The position numbers were made by a program, and so were the translations under genes. A model generated the notes under the pieces. The model saw only the letters and a program-made list of their open reading frames with translations, searched no databases and was not told the DNA's origin. Below, one piece after another: positions 28,739 to 37,319 of a stretch of 63,350 bases of DNA. This DNA is from JBDHAC01 sp039588215 (GTDB lineage: Bacteria > Gemmatimonadota > Gemmatimonadetes > Palauibacterales > Palauibacteraceae). Each line of letters opens with the position of its first letter. Positions within the stretch are counted from its first letter, which is position 1. Location of the stretch: contig JBDHAD010000055.1 in NCBI GenBank assembly GCA_039588215.1, positions 1-63,350 of the forward strand. Reading direction: 5' to 3'.

Positions 28739-29293
28739 ATGACGATCAAGAGCGATCGATGGATCCGAGACAGGGCGCTCAACGAAGGCATGATCGACCC
28801 GTTCGAGGACAGACAGGTGCGGGAGGGCGTCATCTCTTTCGGCGTGAGTAGCTATGGGTATGACATGCGCGTGGCTGACGAGTTCAGGATCTTCCACAAC
28901 GCCCTGGCTCCCGTCGTGGACCCGAAGGCGTTCGACGATCGGTCGTTCGTGGAGTACACGGGCGATGTCTGCCTGATACCTCCGAACTCCTTCGCGCTCG
29001 CCAGATCGGTGGAGTACTTCAGGATTCCGAGAAACGTGCTGACGATCTGTGTCGGAAAGAGTACCTATGCAAGGTGCGGGATCATCACGAACGTGACACC
29101 GTTCGAGCCCGAGTGGGAGGGGTACGTCACTCTGGAGATCAGCAACACGACCCCGCTTCCAGCCCGTATCTATGCGAACGAGGGGATCGCCCAGGTACTC
29201 TTCTTCGAGTCGGACGAAGCCTGCGAGATCAGCTACGCGGACAAGAAGGGGAAGTACCAGAAACAAACCGGGGTCACGCCGCCCAAGCTCTAG
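28739..29293 (+). CDS. dcd: dCTP deaminase
   Basis: Deaminates dCTP to dUTP on the way to thymidylate. 184 residues. Key features: FGVSSYGYDMRV, the active-site region VGKSTYARCGI, the catalytic Glu in PEWEGYVTLEISN, and the C-terminal triphosphate clamp YADKKGKYQKQTG. Preceded by GGAGAAAAGAGAC as a ribosome site. Whether it is mono- or bifunctional (with dUTPase activity) is not decided from the sequence. Confidence 0.95.
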   Translation: MTIKSDRWIRDRALNEGMIDPFEDRQVREGVISFGVSSYGYDMRVADEFRIFHNALAPVVDPKAFDDRSFVEYTGDVCLIPPNSFALARSVEYFRIPRNVLTICVGKSTYARCGIITNVTPFEPEWEGYVTLEISNTTPLPARIYANEGIAQVLFFESDEACEISYADKKGKYQKQTGVTPPKL

Positions 29294-29352
29294 CCACGGT
29301 CGGGTGGCGGTACACGTCGCCCGGGCATCACATCACGGCGGGAGGTGCCGCG

Positions 29353-29727
29353 TCATCGTGGGAGGCGCCCCGCAGCCGCGAGTCCCAGGAACCACCCGGT
29401 GAGAAGACTCACTCCGCCGACCGGGGCGACGGCGCCGAACACACCGATATCCAGAAGACTCAGCGCGTACAGGCTGCCCGAGAACAGGATCGTACCCGCG
29501 ATCATCAGAACCCCGGCGCCCGTCCACCTTCGATCGGGCCACTGCGCCGACGCGAGCCCAATCCCGATGAGAGCCAGCGCGTGCAGGATTTGGTAGCGAA
29601 CGGCGGTCTCGAATGTCTGGATCCGATCGGGCCCGAGCGCGTCGCCCAGGGTGTGCGCGCCAAAAGCGCCCGCGGCTACTCCCAAGAACCCCAGGGTGAA
29701 GCCGATCGAGAGGAACGATCTGTGCAT
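29353..29727 (-). CDS. DUF423 family membrane protein (YgdD-like)
   Basis: 124-residue protein with four hydrophobic segments. Family patterns: GAFGAHTLGDAL near the N-terminus, the following TAVRYQILHALAL, and SGSLYALSL. Function of the family is unknown. It converges on dcd with a 59-nt gap and diverges from the HD-GYP gene across about 100 nt that contain an AT-rich TTATCTTAT stretch but no promoter I can define. Confidence 0.85.
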   Translation of the reverse strand: MHRSFLSIGFTLGFLGVAAGAFGAHTLGDALGPDRIQTFETAVRYQILHALALIGIGLASAQWPDRRWTGAGVLMIAGTILFSGSLYALSLLDIGVFGAVAPVGGVSLLTGWFLGLAAAGRLPR

Positions 29728-29831
29728 CTATTTAACCTAGGACGGGAGCGTATCCGCGCACCACAGGTTATCTTATGGCGTATCGCCACTGTGTGCGCGA
29801 AGTTCGCGACTGATGCTCCAAGGGAGGTGTG

Positions 29832-31175
29832 ATGGGGGAGATGGGTGCCACGACGACTGGCAGCCGAGTCGTCGCGTTGCTCGCGGGACGACCCGACCTG
29901 GATGAGCCTGTCCGTGAGGCGCTTCGCCGCGTCGATCCCAACGTGGCGGTTTTCAAAGACCCTGACGCCGCGTTGGCGTGGATCGCGGGAGGGAGTGTCG
30001 AGCTTGTCGTCTTCGATCAGGCGAACACCGGCACGAGCCTTGGTGAATTCCTCGGTGCGGTCGAGGCCGGTTCGGGAGGAGGTCCCGCGCTGCTCGCGCT
30101 GCTCGCGCCCGGGGGCGAGGCCTCGGTCGAAGACGCAGAGGATCCCGGGCAGGAGCACTTCCTGGCGCGTCCGTTCCGGATGGAGACGCTCGTCGCCTTG
30201 TGCTTGACCCTACTGAACCAGACCACCGAGGCCGCGCCCTCCCAGACGTCCCGGGACCCCTCGCTCCAGGTGCGCCGGCCGGCGCGCTTCAGCGCCCGTC
30301 CGTTGTACTCCGACGCCGTGTCGTACGCGCGAGCGGCATTCGAGGCGGCACGCCGCGGCGAAGCTCCGGACATGAGAGAGGCTCGAGTCCTCGCGGAGAG
30401 GCTCCACACGTCTCTGCTCCAGAGCAACCTCCTCCTGATCCGCGCCCTCGAGCCATATAAGCACTTCGAGATCGACACGCATTGCGCCAACGTCGCGATC
30501 TTCGCCGCGAAAATCGCGCTCGGTCTCGACTTCTCGCTCGACCAAACGCTGCACGTCGTTCAGGCAGGGCTCCTGCATGACATAGGGATGGCTCGCCTGC
30601 CCGACCGTATTCTCGAGAAAGAGGGCCCGCTCACCGACGAGGAGCGAGCCGAGATGCAGCAGCACCCGATCCTCGGCGCCGAGATCATCGGGGAGCTCGG
30701 GCCCGGGTTCGACTGGCTTCAGAAGGCAATCCGACAGGAGCACGAGCGAGTCCGCGGGCAGGGCTACCCGGATGGCCTGTCAGAGGATCAGATCGATGAT
30801 ATCGCCCAGATCCTGGGCGTTGCCGACGTGTTCGAGGCCTGCTCGCACGCACGCGGGTACCGCTCGCCGTTCACCGCGTTCGAGGCGCTCGAGAAGGTGA
30901 TCGCGATGCGCGAGGAGGACTTCGCTCGTAGGATCGTCGACGCGCTCGCGAACGAAATTTCCGTATTCCCGCTCGACAGCTACGTGAAGCTGAGTACGGG
31001 CTCGATTGGACGTGTTGTGGCCACGAACCCGGGCAACCTGATGCGTCCGACCGTCGAGGTGTTGTGGAACGACGCGTGGGCACCGCTAGCCGATCCGAAG
31101 ATCGTCCCGCTAGAGGAGGCGCCCGAGATTACCGTCGAGCGCCCCCTCCACGAATCCGAGGTGCCGATCACCTAG
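29832..31175 (+). CDS. Divergent HD-GYP domain protein with degenerate receiver
   Basis: 447 residues, ATG 29832 behind AGGGAGG. Residues 1-125 resemble a response-regulator receiver (VELVVFDQ at the phosphoacceptor strand, but ARPF instead of the usual Lys-Pro-Phe and no N-terminal acidic pair). Residues 200-400 are an HD-GYP domain, the family of cyclic-di-GMP phosphodiesterases. The HD pair is kept (LLHDIGM, H249-D250) but its Lys is Met, and the HHExxDGxGYP motif reads EHERVRGQGYP at 303-313. Metal binding is therefore likely altered. A C-terminal PilZ-like or SH3-like strand region follows (SIGRVVATNPGNLMRP). No GGDEF/EAL gene is nearby. Confidence 0.85.
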   Translation: MGEMGATTTGSRVVALLAGRPDLDEPVREALRRVDPNVAVFKDPDAALAWIAGGSVELVVFDQANTGTSLGEFLGAVEAGSGGGPALLALLAPGGEASVEDAEDPGQEHFLARPFRMETLVALCLTLLNQTTEAAPSQTSRDPSLQVRRPARFSARPLYSDAVSYARAAFEAARRGEAPDMREARVLAERLHTSLLQSNLLLIRALEPYKHFEIDTHCANVAIFAAKIALGLDFSLDQTLHVVQAGLLHDIGMARLPDRILEKEGPLTDEERAEMQQHPILGAEIIGELGPGFDWLQKAIRQEHERVRGQGYPDGLSEDQIDDIAQILGVADVFEACSHARGYRSPFTAFEALEKVIAMREEDFARRIVDALANEISVFPLDSYVKLSTGSIGRVVATNPGNLMRPTVEVLWNDAWAPLADPKIVPLEEAPEITVERPLHESEVPIT

Positions 31176-31176
31176 G

Positions 31177-32103
31177 CTAGAGTTGGACAACCCCCATGGT
31201 TTCCCGCACTTCTTCCGCGGAGCGGTGCAGCGCCGCGAGTTCACCGTCCGTGAGCCCGACCTCCAGGATGTCTTCAACTCCGCTCCGGCCGAGCTTACAG
31301 GGCGCTCCGATGAAGAGGTTCTCCAAGCCGTATTCGCCCTCCAGCCACACAGCACAGGGGAGGATTCGCCGCTTGTCGCGAACGATTGCTTCCACCATCT
31401 GAGTCCCGGCGGACGAAGGGGCGTAGTAGGCGCTCCCTGTCTTGAGCAACCCCACGATCTCTCCCCCGCCCTTGCGAGTCCGCTCGACCAGCGCCTCGAT
31501 GCGGTCGGTGGCCAGCAGCTCGGTGAGCGGGATCCCTCCCACGGAGACCGTGCTGACGATGGGAACCATGCTGTCGCCATGGCCTCCGAGAACGAGCGCC
31601 TGAATGTCTTCCACGCTCACATCCAGTTCCGAAGCGATGAATGCGCGGAATCGTGCCGTGTCGAGGATGCCCGCCATCCCGACAACACGCTCGCGCGGGA
31701 AGCCCGTGACCTCCTTCGCCACGTAGCACATCACGTCGAGCGGGTTGGTGATCATGATGATGATCGAATCCGGGCTGTGGGTCCGGATCTGCTCCGAGAT
31801 CGCTTGGATGATCGAGGCGTTCTTCGTGACTAGGTCATCCCGGCTCATCCCCGGTTTCCGCGCCAGCCCGGCGGTGACCACGTAGATTCCGGAGCCTGTG
31901 GTCTCTTCATATGTCTGCGCCCCGACCACTCGAGTGTCGAACCCTTCGACCGGGGCGGACTCCCATTGATCCAGCGCCTTCCCTTCCGGGAGTCCCTCTA
32001 CGATGTCGACCACCACGACTTCGCGCGCCAACTCGCGCTCCGCGATGCGCTGGGCCGCCGTGGCGCCAACGTGACCGGCTCCTACCACTGTTATCCTATC
32101 CAC
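31177..32103 (-). CDS. mdh: Malate dehydrogenase
   Basis: Oxidises malate to oxaloacetate with NAD. 308 residues of the LDH-like MDH group: VVGAGHVGATAA (NAD fold), substrate loop ARKPGMSRDDL with the Arg pair that marks malate over lactate, ITNPLDVM, and the catalytic His in LVLGGHGDSM. GTG start with GAGGG 8 nt upstream. Its stop lies 1 nt from that of the convergent HD-GYP gene. Confidence 0.95.
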   Translation of the reverse strand: MDRITVVGAGHVGATAAQRIAERELAREVVVVDIVEGLPEGKALDQWESAPVEGFDTRVVGAQTYEETTGSGIYVVTAGLARKPGMSRDDLVTKNASIIQAISEQIRTHSPDSIIIMITNPLDVMCYVAKEVTGFPRERVVGMAGILDTARFRAFIASELDVSVEDIQALVLGGHGDSMVPIVSTVSVGGIPLTELLATDRIEALVERTRKGGGEIVGLLKTGSAYYAPSSAGTQMVEAIVRDKRRILPCAVWLEGEYGLENLFIGAPCKLGRSGVEDILEVGLTDGELAALHRSAEEVRETMGVVQL

Positions 32104-32302
32104 GGTGAATCCCTCAGATCCTTTTTAGAGGCAGGCGTTGGGCGATCGTGCGTTAGGCGGCGATCCGCCCGCTGATCAGGCGTCGGGGGGCTTCCCCAAC
32201 ACCGTCTTGAGCACTCTAGGGGGGTTCAGCGGGCCCGGCAATGGCGGGCCCTGAGGAGTCGATTCCCGGGGCGGCGAGACGTCTGTCGACCGGCGGCCGG
32301 GA

Positions 32303-32539
32303 CTAGCGAGAAGGCGCCATTGCGCCCGCCCGCCGGGAGGCCTCGTCGGCAATCGTCTCCATCAAACGGTCCATGCGCTCGGGGCTCAGTCTGTCCGCGA
32401 TCTCCTCGAGCACCATCACCAGCCCGAGGGCATCCTCGCGCGTGAAGGGTGCGTCTGAATCACCGGCCTCGAGGCTCTCGCGCAGGGCTGCCAGCCGGTC
32501 CACGAGCGCGCGGTGCCGCTCTCTATCCTCGTATGTCAT
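32303..32539 (-). CDS. Small hypothetical protein
   Basis: 78 residues from ATG 32539, with GGGAG 6 nt upstream. Highly charged and predicted helical (DRERHRALVDRLAALRES, then LEEIADRLSPERMDRLMET). I do not recognise a family. It follows moaA by 31 nt on the same strand. Downstream, 32104-32302 holds no gene; an inverted repeat (32231-32251, GGGCCCG arms) lies there without a U-run. Confidence 0.6.
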   Translation of the reverse strand: MTYEDRERHRALVDRLAALRESLEAGDSDAPFTREDALGLVMVLEEIADRLSPERMDRLMETIADEASRRAGAMAPSR

Positions 32540-32570
32540 GTCTCGCTCCCGTGGCGCGGTTACGGCCGGC

Positions 32571-33551
32571 TCAGCCGCCCACTTCGCTGAGCGCGGCCAA
32601 TCCACCACTTCCGGAAATATTGCCAAGCTGCAGGTAGTGCCGCTTCGGTTTTTCGGCCAGCGCCTCGTGGACCGCCGCATCGATCCGCCCGGTCTCACGC
32701 AAAGGCGTCTTGAGATCTACTTCGTGATCACCGAAGAGGCACGTTCGAAGCCTGCCATCGGCTGTAAGACGCATCCGGTTGCAGCGCTCGCAATAGTTGT
32801 GCGACAGCGGTGTAATGACGCCAACCGTACCCTTCGCGTTCCGGAAACGATAATAGCGTGCCGGGCCGTTCCCCATCGGACCGCGTACGGGCTCCAGCGC
32901 TTCGATCGACGCGACCGTGTCGAGGATCTCGTCCGCCGAGACGAAGCGGTTGGAGAGGTGCAGGTTTCGACCTACTGGCATGAGCTCGATGAACCGCACG
33001 TGCCACGGCCGCTCACGCGTGATGGCCGCGAAGTCGAGCAACTCGTCGTCGTTGAGCCCTCGCAGGACGACGCAGTTGATCTTGATCGGATCGAACCCGA
33101 TCGACTCGGCCGCCTCGATCCCGGCCAGGGCCTCATCGAAGAAGCGCAGCGGGCGGCGTGCGAGCTCCTCGAAGCGGTCTCTACGCAGCGTGTCGAAGCT
33201 GATGTTCACGCGCCCTACACCCGCGTCCCTCAGAGCCCGACCGTGTCGAGGAAGGAGAACGGCGTTGGTGGAGAGCGATATGTCGTCGATCCCGGGGACT
33301 TCCGCGAGCATGCTCACGAGGCGGGGCAGGTCACGCCGTACCAGGGGCTCGCCGCCCGTGAGCCGGACTCGTTCGAGCCCGAGCTGTGCCATCTGCCGCA
33401 CGATCGCAGCGATCTCTTCGTACGTCAGGACTTCGGGCTTGGGAATCCAATCGAGGCCCTCGACCGGCATACAGTACGTGCACCGGAGATTGCACTTGTC
33501 GGTGACAGACACACGCAGGTATTGAATTCGGCGTCCGAACTGATCTCTCAT
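32571..33551 (-). CDS. moaA: GTP 3',8-cyclase
   Basis: Radical SAM enzyme that starts molybdenum cofactor synthesis from GTP. 326 residues from ATG 33551. The SAM cluster motif is CNLRCTYC; the second, GTP-binding cluster has CERCNRMRL with a third Cys in RLRTCLFG. TGGEPLVRRDL and the C-terminal Gly-Gly are also diagnostic. Its start overlaps the moaE stop by 4 nt. Confidence 0.96.
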   Translation of the reverse strand: MRDQFGRRIQYLRVSVTDKCNLRCTYCMPVEGLDWIPKPEVLTYEEIAAIVRQMAQLGLERVRLTGGEPLVRRDLPRLVSMLAEVPGIDDISLSTNAVLLPRHGRALRDAGVGRVNISFDTLRRDRFEELARRPLRFFDEALAGIEAAESIGFDPIKINCVVLRGLNDDELLDFAAITRERPWHVRFIELMPVGRNLHLSNRFVSADEILDTVASIEALEPVRGPMGNGPARYYRFRNAKGTVGVITPLSHNYCERCNRMRLTADGRLRTCLFGDHEVDLKTPLRETGRIDAAVHEALAEKPKRHYLQLGNISGSGGLAALSEVGG

Positions 33552-34072
33552 GCCGGGCCCTCGGTCTGGGCTCCGGGGGTGAGCGGCCCGCGTGGGGCGT
33601 CGGCGTCTACGGCGCCGACCCACCGCGTGGATCCATCCGCATATGCCTCGTGCTTCCAGACCGGAACGCGCACCTTCAGCTCCTCGATGATGAAGCGCGA
33701 CGCCTCGTAGCACGCCGCTCGGTGCGGCGCCGCGATGGCGATGCGCACCGACACCTCCCCGAGGTCCAGGGGTCCGAAGCGGTGGGCAGCGATGATCGCT
33801 CCAACATCGAACCGGACTGCGGCCTCATCGCAGATACCGCGTAGCTCCCGTTCCGCCATCTCGGGATACGCCTCGTATGCAAGACCGGATACCCGGCGGC
33901 CCTCGTTATGGTCACGGACCCGGCCTTCGAAGGTCAGCACGGCACCGTCCGAAGTGCTTCCGATTCGACGGAAGGCCTCCAGCGACTCGAGCGGCTCGTC
34001 GGTGAGGATCGTCTCGACAAGCGGCGGGACCGAGGTGGGCGGCGAGCCGCTTTCGGGCATATCGGGCATCAA
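33548..34072 (-). CDS. moaE: Molybdopterin synthase catalytic subunit
   Basis: Large subunit of molybdopterin synthase; with thiocarboxylated MoaD turns precursor Z into molybdopterin. 174 residues, with an extra N-terminal 20 or so residues rich in Pro/Ser. Motifs: GAVLTFEGRVRDHN, AHRFGPLDLGE and the active Lys in VRVPVWKHE. Linked by 4-nt overlaps to moaD upstream and moaA downstream. Confidence 0.95.
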   Translation of the reverse strand: MMPDMPESGSPPTSVPPLVETILTDEPLESLEAFRRIGSTSDGAVLTFEGRVRDHNEGRRVSGLAYEAYPEMAERELRGICDEAAVRFDVGAIIAAHRFGPLDLGEVSVRIAIAAPHRAACYEASRFIIEELKVRVPVWKHEAYADGSTRWVGAVDADAPRGPLTPGAQTEGPA

Positions 34073-34302
34073 CCGCCCGCGACGGGGGGGATCAATGCCA
34101 CCTCGTCCCCTTCCGACAACTGAACGTCCAGACTGGCGTACGCCCGGTTCACGGCGACAACGGGCTCCTCGGGGAGCTCGAGACCCGGCGTCTCGCGGAG
34201 AGACTCTACGACGTCGGCCACTCGGCTCCCGGCCGCGAGCGAAACACGGCGCTCGCGAGCCCCGCTCATCTCCCCGTACATGCCGAACAGCAACACTCGC
34301 AC
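34069..34302 (-). CDS. moaD: Molybdopterin synthase sulfur carrier subunit
   Basis: Ubiquitin-like sulfur carrier, 77 residues from GTG 34302 (VRVLLFGMYGEM). It ends in the required Gly-Gly (IPPVAGG), the site of thiocarboxylation. The frame stays open upstream, but the extra residues have no MoaD similarity and overlap the next gene. First of the coupled moaD-moaE-moaA trio in transcription order. Confidence 0.93.
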   Translation of the reverse strand: MRVLLFGMYGEMSGARERRVSLAAGSRVADVVESLRETPGLELPEEPVVAVNRAYASLDVQLSEGDEVALIPPVAGG

Positions 34303-34333
34303 GCGGATCGTGTCGGCTGAAGAGGTGGCCGGC

Positions 34334-34654
34334 TCAGGTTCCCGGTGGTACAGCCGGCCCCCCGCCTTCGTGTGCGGCCCGGCCAACGGCCTCGCGCGTT
34401 CGCAGATAGGTAACAAGCTTTCCAACCGCGCTCTCCTCGCGTAGGGTCGAGATTCGCACGCGTGTCGGGGCTTCATCCAGCGGGTCGGGGAACGCGGCAA
34501 CCGCGAGATTCCCCCTGAACGTGCCGAACGAGATATGCGTGTCGCTCTCGGTCTCCAGCCACGCTGAATGCACCGAATCCGCTCCCATGAAAAAGCGCCG
34601 CACCGCGCTCAGGACCTGCTCGGGTGCCAGCGTCGTCGTAGTCTCGGTCGTCAT
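34334..34654 (-). CDS. Hypothetical protein upstream of moaD
   Basis: 106-residue protein, ATG 34654. Thr-rich start (MTTETTTTLAPEQVL), then an alternating hydrophobic pattern (HISFGTFRGNLAVAAFPD, TRVRISTLREES) that looks like a small beta-rich fold, then a helix and a Gly/Pro-rich end. I do not recognise it. It lies 31 nt ahead of moaD and may be co-transcribed with the moa genes; divergent from the aminotransferase gene. Confidence 0.6.
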   Translation of the reverse strand: MTTETTTTLAPEQVLSAVRRFFMGADSVHSAWLETESDTHISFGTFRGNLAVAAFPDPLDEAPTRVRISTLREESAVGKLVTYLRTREAVGRAAHEGGGPAVPPGT

Positions 34655-34778
34655 CGCTCCCTCGCTCGCCGTCCGCGAGCCACCCGCTATTGACGCTTTC
34701 GCATCACACGGCCTAACATTTCGTGCACGCGTTCATGAAGATAGGGGAGCCCCCCGGCACCTTCAAAATAAGAGTCCC

Positions 34779-35951
34779 GTGAATTTCTCGCCGAACGTCT
34801 CCGCGCTGAAGCCATCCGCGACCCTTGCACTCGCGGCCCGAGCAAAAGAGTTGAAACGGAGCGGCATACCCGTTATCGACCTTTCGGCGGGAGAACCCGC
34901 ATACGGTACGCCGCCCTACGCCGCGGAGGCGGGGATCCAGGCGATCAGGGATGGCCACACCGGATACCCCCCTACGCCGGGAACCCAGTCACTGCGTGAG
35001 GCGATCGCCTCGTACCTGGTCGAGACGACAGGCGCCGCCGAGGTCGACCCATCCGGAGTCCTCGTCAGCGCTGGAGTCAAGCAGGCCCTGTTCAACTGCT
35101 CGTACGTCCTCTTCGGCTCGGGGGACGAGGTCCTGATCCCGTCACCCTATTGGCCGAGCTACCCCAGCATCGTCGAGTTGGCCGGCGCACGACCCGTGAT
35201 CGTCGAGACTACATGGGATGAGGGGTTCGTCCCCACGCCGGCGACCCTGGAGGCCGCCCGCACGGCGAATACGCGGGGCTTGATGATCAACAGCCCCAGC
35301 AACCCGACGGGTGCCGTCTACGATCAGGACCAGTTCGCGGCGATCGCCAATTGGTGCGGCGAGCATGGGATATGGCTGTTCTCCGACGAGATCTATCGCC
35401 GAATGAGCTACGGTTGCTCCGCCCCCTCGGCCTACGATCTCGGAGCCGCGCCCGAGCGAACCGTGCTCTTCGACGGCGTTTCCAAGGCGTTCTGCATGCC
35501 GGGGTGGCGAATCGGGTTTGCGGTGGGGCCGGCCGAGGTGATCAAGAAGGCCTCTGATCTTCAGAGTCAGACGACTTCGGGGGCCATGCACCCGGCCCAG
35601 TATGCGGCCGCAGCGGCGCTCGGTCAGTCGGTGGTGCGCGAGGAGTGGGTCAGCTCGCTGGTCCACAGGTTGGAGGGCCTGCGAGCGCAGGGTCTCGGAC
35701 TGCTATCGGACTCGGCCGGGGTGGAGGTCTTCCCGCCGGAGGGCGCCATCTATCTCTTCGTAAAGCTCACGGAGGCCGAGGCCCGAGCGAACTCCCTCGA
35801 GGTCGCCGAGCAACTGCTCAAGGAGGCCCAGGTCGCCAGCATCCCCGGCGAGCCGCTCGGCTCGCCGGGCTATCTGCGTTTCAACTTCGCGGTGGAAGAG
35901 GACGTTCTGGAGGAAGGGCTGACGCGGGTTCGGGAGTTCTTCTCCCGCTAG
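34779..35951 (+). CDS. Class I PLP-dependent aminotransferase (aspartate-type)
   Basis: 390 residues from GTG 34779; earlier in-frame starts have no family similarity. Fold type I features: IDLSAGEPAYGTPP, TGYPPTPGTQSLREA, SPSNPTGAVY, DEIYRRMSYG and the PLP Lys in GVSKAFCMPGWRIG; the substrate-binding Arg is in GYLRFNFA. Closest in style to the Thermus/Bacillus aspartate aminotransferases (subgroup I-beta), but the amino donor is not certain. Its stop overlaps that of the convergent sppA-HU gene in a shared CTAG. Confidence 0.9.
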   Translation: MNFSPNVSALKPSATLALAARAKELKRSGIPVIDLSAGEPAYGTPPYAAEAGIQAIRDGHTGYPPTPGTQSLREAIASYLVETTGAAEVDPSGVLVSAGVKQALFNCSYVLFGSGDEVLIPSPYWPSYPSIVELAGARPVIVETTWDEGFVPTPATLEAARTANTRGLMINSPSNPTGAVYDQDQFAAIANWCGEHGIWLFSDEIYRRMSYGCSAPSAYDLGAAPERTVLFDGVSKAFCMPGWRIGFAVGPAEVIKKASDLQSQTTSGAMHPAQYAAAAALGQSVVREEWVSSLVHRLEGLRAQGLGLLSDSAGVEVFPPEGAIYLFVKLTEAEARANSLEVAEQLLKEAQVASIPGEPLGSPGYLRFNFAVEEDVLEEGLTRVREFFSR

Positions 35952-36322
35952 AAATCGCGAAATCCGCCCCCACCAGGCTCCATGAACGGCGGCGACGTCG
36001 GCTGCTCGAAGTCCTCCCTCATCGGCTCGCCCTCCTCGGGCGCCGCCGCGACTTCTTCCTTGAAGAGTCTTGAAGGCTTGAACACGGGCACCGCTCGCGC
36101 CGGGACGCGCACGGGGTCTCCCGTACGCGGATTCCGCGCCATACGCGTACGCCGCTCCCGGACTTTGAACGTCCCGAATCCACGGATCTCGATGTGCTTC
36201 CCGTCCGCCAGGGCACGTTTTATCGCGTTCAGGAACGCATCCACGACGGCCGCACAGTCCTTCTTGGTGACTCCCGGGCCTATCGCCTCGTAGACCTGTT
36301 CGACCAAATCCGCCTTCGTCAT
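35948..36322 (-). CDS. Possible separately translated HU-like protein inside the sppA-HU frame
   Basis: If translation restarts at ATG 36322 the product is a 124-residue HU-family nucleoid protein: the standard 91-residue fold plus an acidic Pro/Gly tail. HU needs access to DNA as a soluble dimer, which a membrane-anchored fusion would hinder, so an internal start is plausible. The purine-rich stretch just upstream is a fair ribosome site. Same frame as the fusion, so this is an alternative product and not a separate gene. Confidence 0.5.
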   Translation of the reverse strand: MTKADLVEQVYEAIGPGVTKKDCAAVVDAFLNAIKRALADGKHIEIRGFGTFKVRERRTRMARNPRTGDPVRVPARAVPVFKPSRLFKEEVAAAPEEGEPMREDFEQPTSPPFMEPGGGGFRDF

Positions 36323-37222
36323 GGCTCTTCTCTCCGTCCCGGAAAACCCACGAAGCAGGTCAAAAAATCCGATTCGGCGCTCCCTCGGGCGCTGAATCGC
36401 GGGGTCATCTCCGAGTCCCGCCATCCGTCCGGCCGCCCGAATCGCCTCGTCCAGCGTCGCGATTCGGTCTACAAGCCCCAATTCGACGGCCTGGCGCCCG
36501 GAGAATACACGACCGTCCGCTAGATCCTCCACTCTGGCTCGATCCAAGGGCCGATTCTCGACGACCGTCTCCGTGAACTGGTCGTGAACGTCTCGCACGA
36601 CGCCCTCAAGGATGGCGCGATCCTCCGGACTCAGGGGACGGAATGGCGATCCCATGTCCTTGTGTTCACCACTCTTAACGACTTCCCACCCGACACCGAC
36701 CTTGCGGAATAAAGCCTCGGCGTTGGGGAATTCCATGATCACGCCGATCGAGCCGGTGAGGGTCCCAGGAAGCGCGTAGATGCTGTCGGCCGCCAGCGCG
36801 ACGTAGTACCCGCCCGATGCAGCCACGTCTCCCATCCACGCGACGACGGGACGATCCTCTGTGTCGCGAAGCTCCTTCAGCGCATGGTAGATGGCCTGGG
36901 AGGCGCCTACTCCACCGCCGGGCGACCGGATTTCGACCACGAATGCTCGGATTCCACCGTCATCACGAAAAGTCTCGAGATGGCGAAGTATGCCACGCTC
37001 GGACACGATGACCCCCTGGATCGGAAGGACGGCGACTCGATCCCCGGCTGGTAGGATGCCCCGTCCCAATAGGAGGCGCGCGGAGATCACGACACCAGCG
37101 CCGAAAAGGGCCAGGATCAGGCCGATCATCAGGATCGTGCTGCGACGGTTATCGGTCACGGTCGAAACCGGAGGATAGAGTACCTGGTTGGCCGGTCTGC
37201 GGTCCGATGATCCATCTCGCAC
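35948..37222 (-). CDS. SppA-type signal peptide peptidase fused in frame to an HU-like DNA-binding protein
   Basis: One open frame of 424 codons. Residues 30-52 form a membrane anchor; 60-265 are an S49 peptidase (signal peptide peptidase SppA) with the catalytic Ser in VAASGGYY (S136) and Lys in KSGEHKDMG (K188). Residues 301-391 are a complete HU/IHF protein (TKADLVEQVYEAIG, IRGFGTFKVRERRTRMARNP, FKPSRLFKE), then a 33-residue Pro/Gly/Glu tail. No stop separates them. An internal ATG at 36322, preceded by a purine-rich GGACGGAGAGAAGAG, could give HU alone. Start is GTG 37222, or GTG 37159 just before the anchor. Confidence 0.85.
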   Translation of the reverse strand: MRDGSSDRRPANQVLYPPVSTVTDNRRSTILMIGLILALFGAGVVISARLLLGRGILPAGDRVAVLPIQGVIVSERGILRHLETFRDDGGIRAFVVEIRSPGGGVGASQAIYHALKELRDTEDRPVVAWMGDVAASGGYYVALAADSIYALPGTLTGSIGVIMEFPNAEALFRKVGVGWEVVKSGEHKDMGSPFRPLSPEDRAILEGVVRDVHDQFTETVVENRPLDRARVEDLADGRVFSGRQAVELGLVDRIATLDEAIRAAGRMAGLGDDPAIQRPRERRIGFFDLLRGFSGTERRAMTKADLVEQVYEAIGPGVTKKDCAAVVDAFLNAIKRALADGKHIEIRGFGTFKVRERRTRMARNPRTGDPVRVPARAVPVFKPSRLFKEEVAAAPEEGEPMREDFEQPTSPPFMEPGGGGFRDF

Positions 37223-37319
37223 CGCGTGATCGCTCGGTCACGACCGCTCGCTCATCCCACGACCGCGACCGCACAATCCAAAGCTAACGCGCCGCCGCAA
37301 AGAGTTCAACCTCTTGTAA

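Noticed and set aside
32231..32251. Inverted repeat GGGCCCG...CGGGCCC as a terminator for the moa run
   Set aside because: No uridine run on either strand after the stem.
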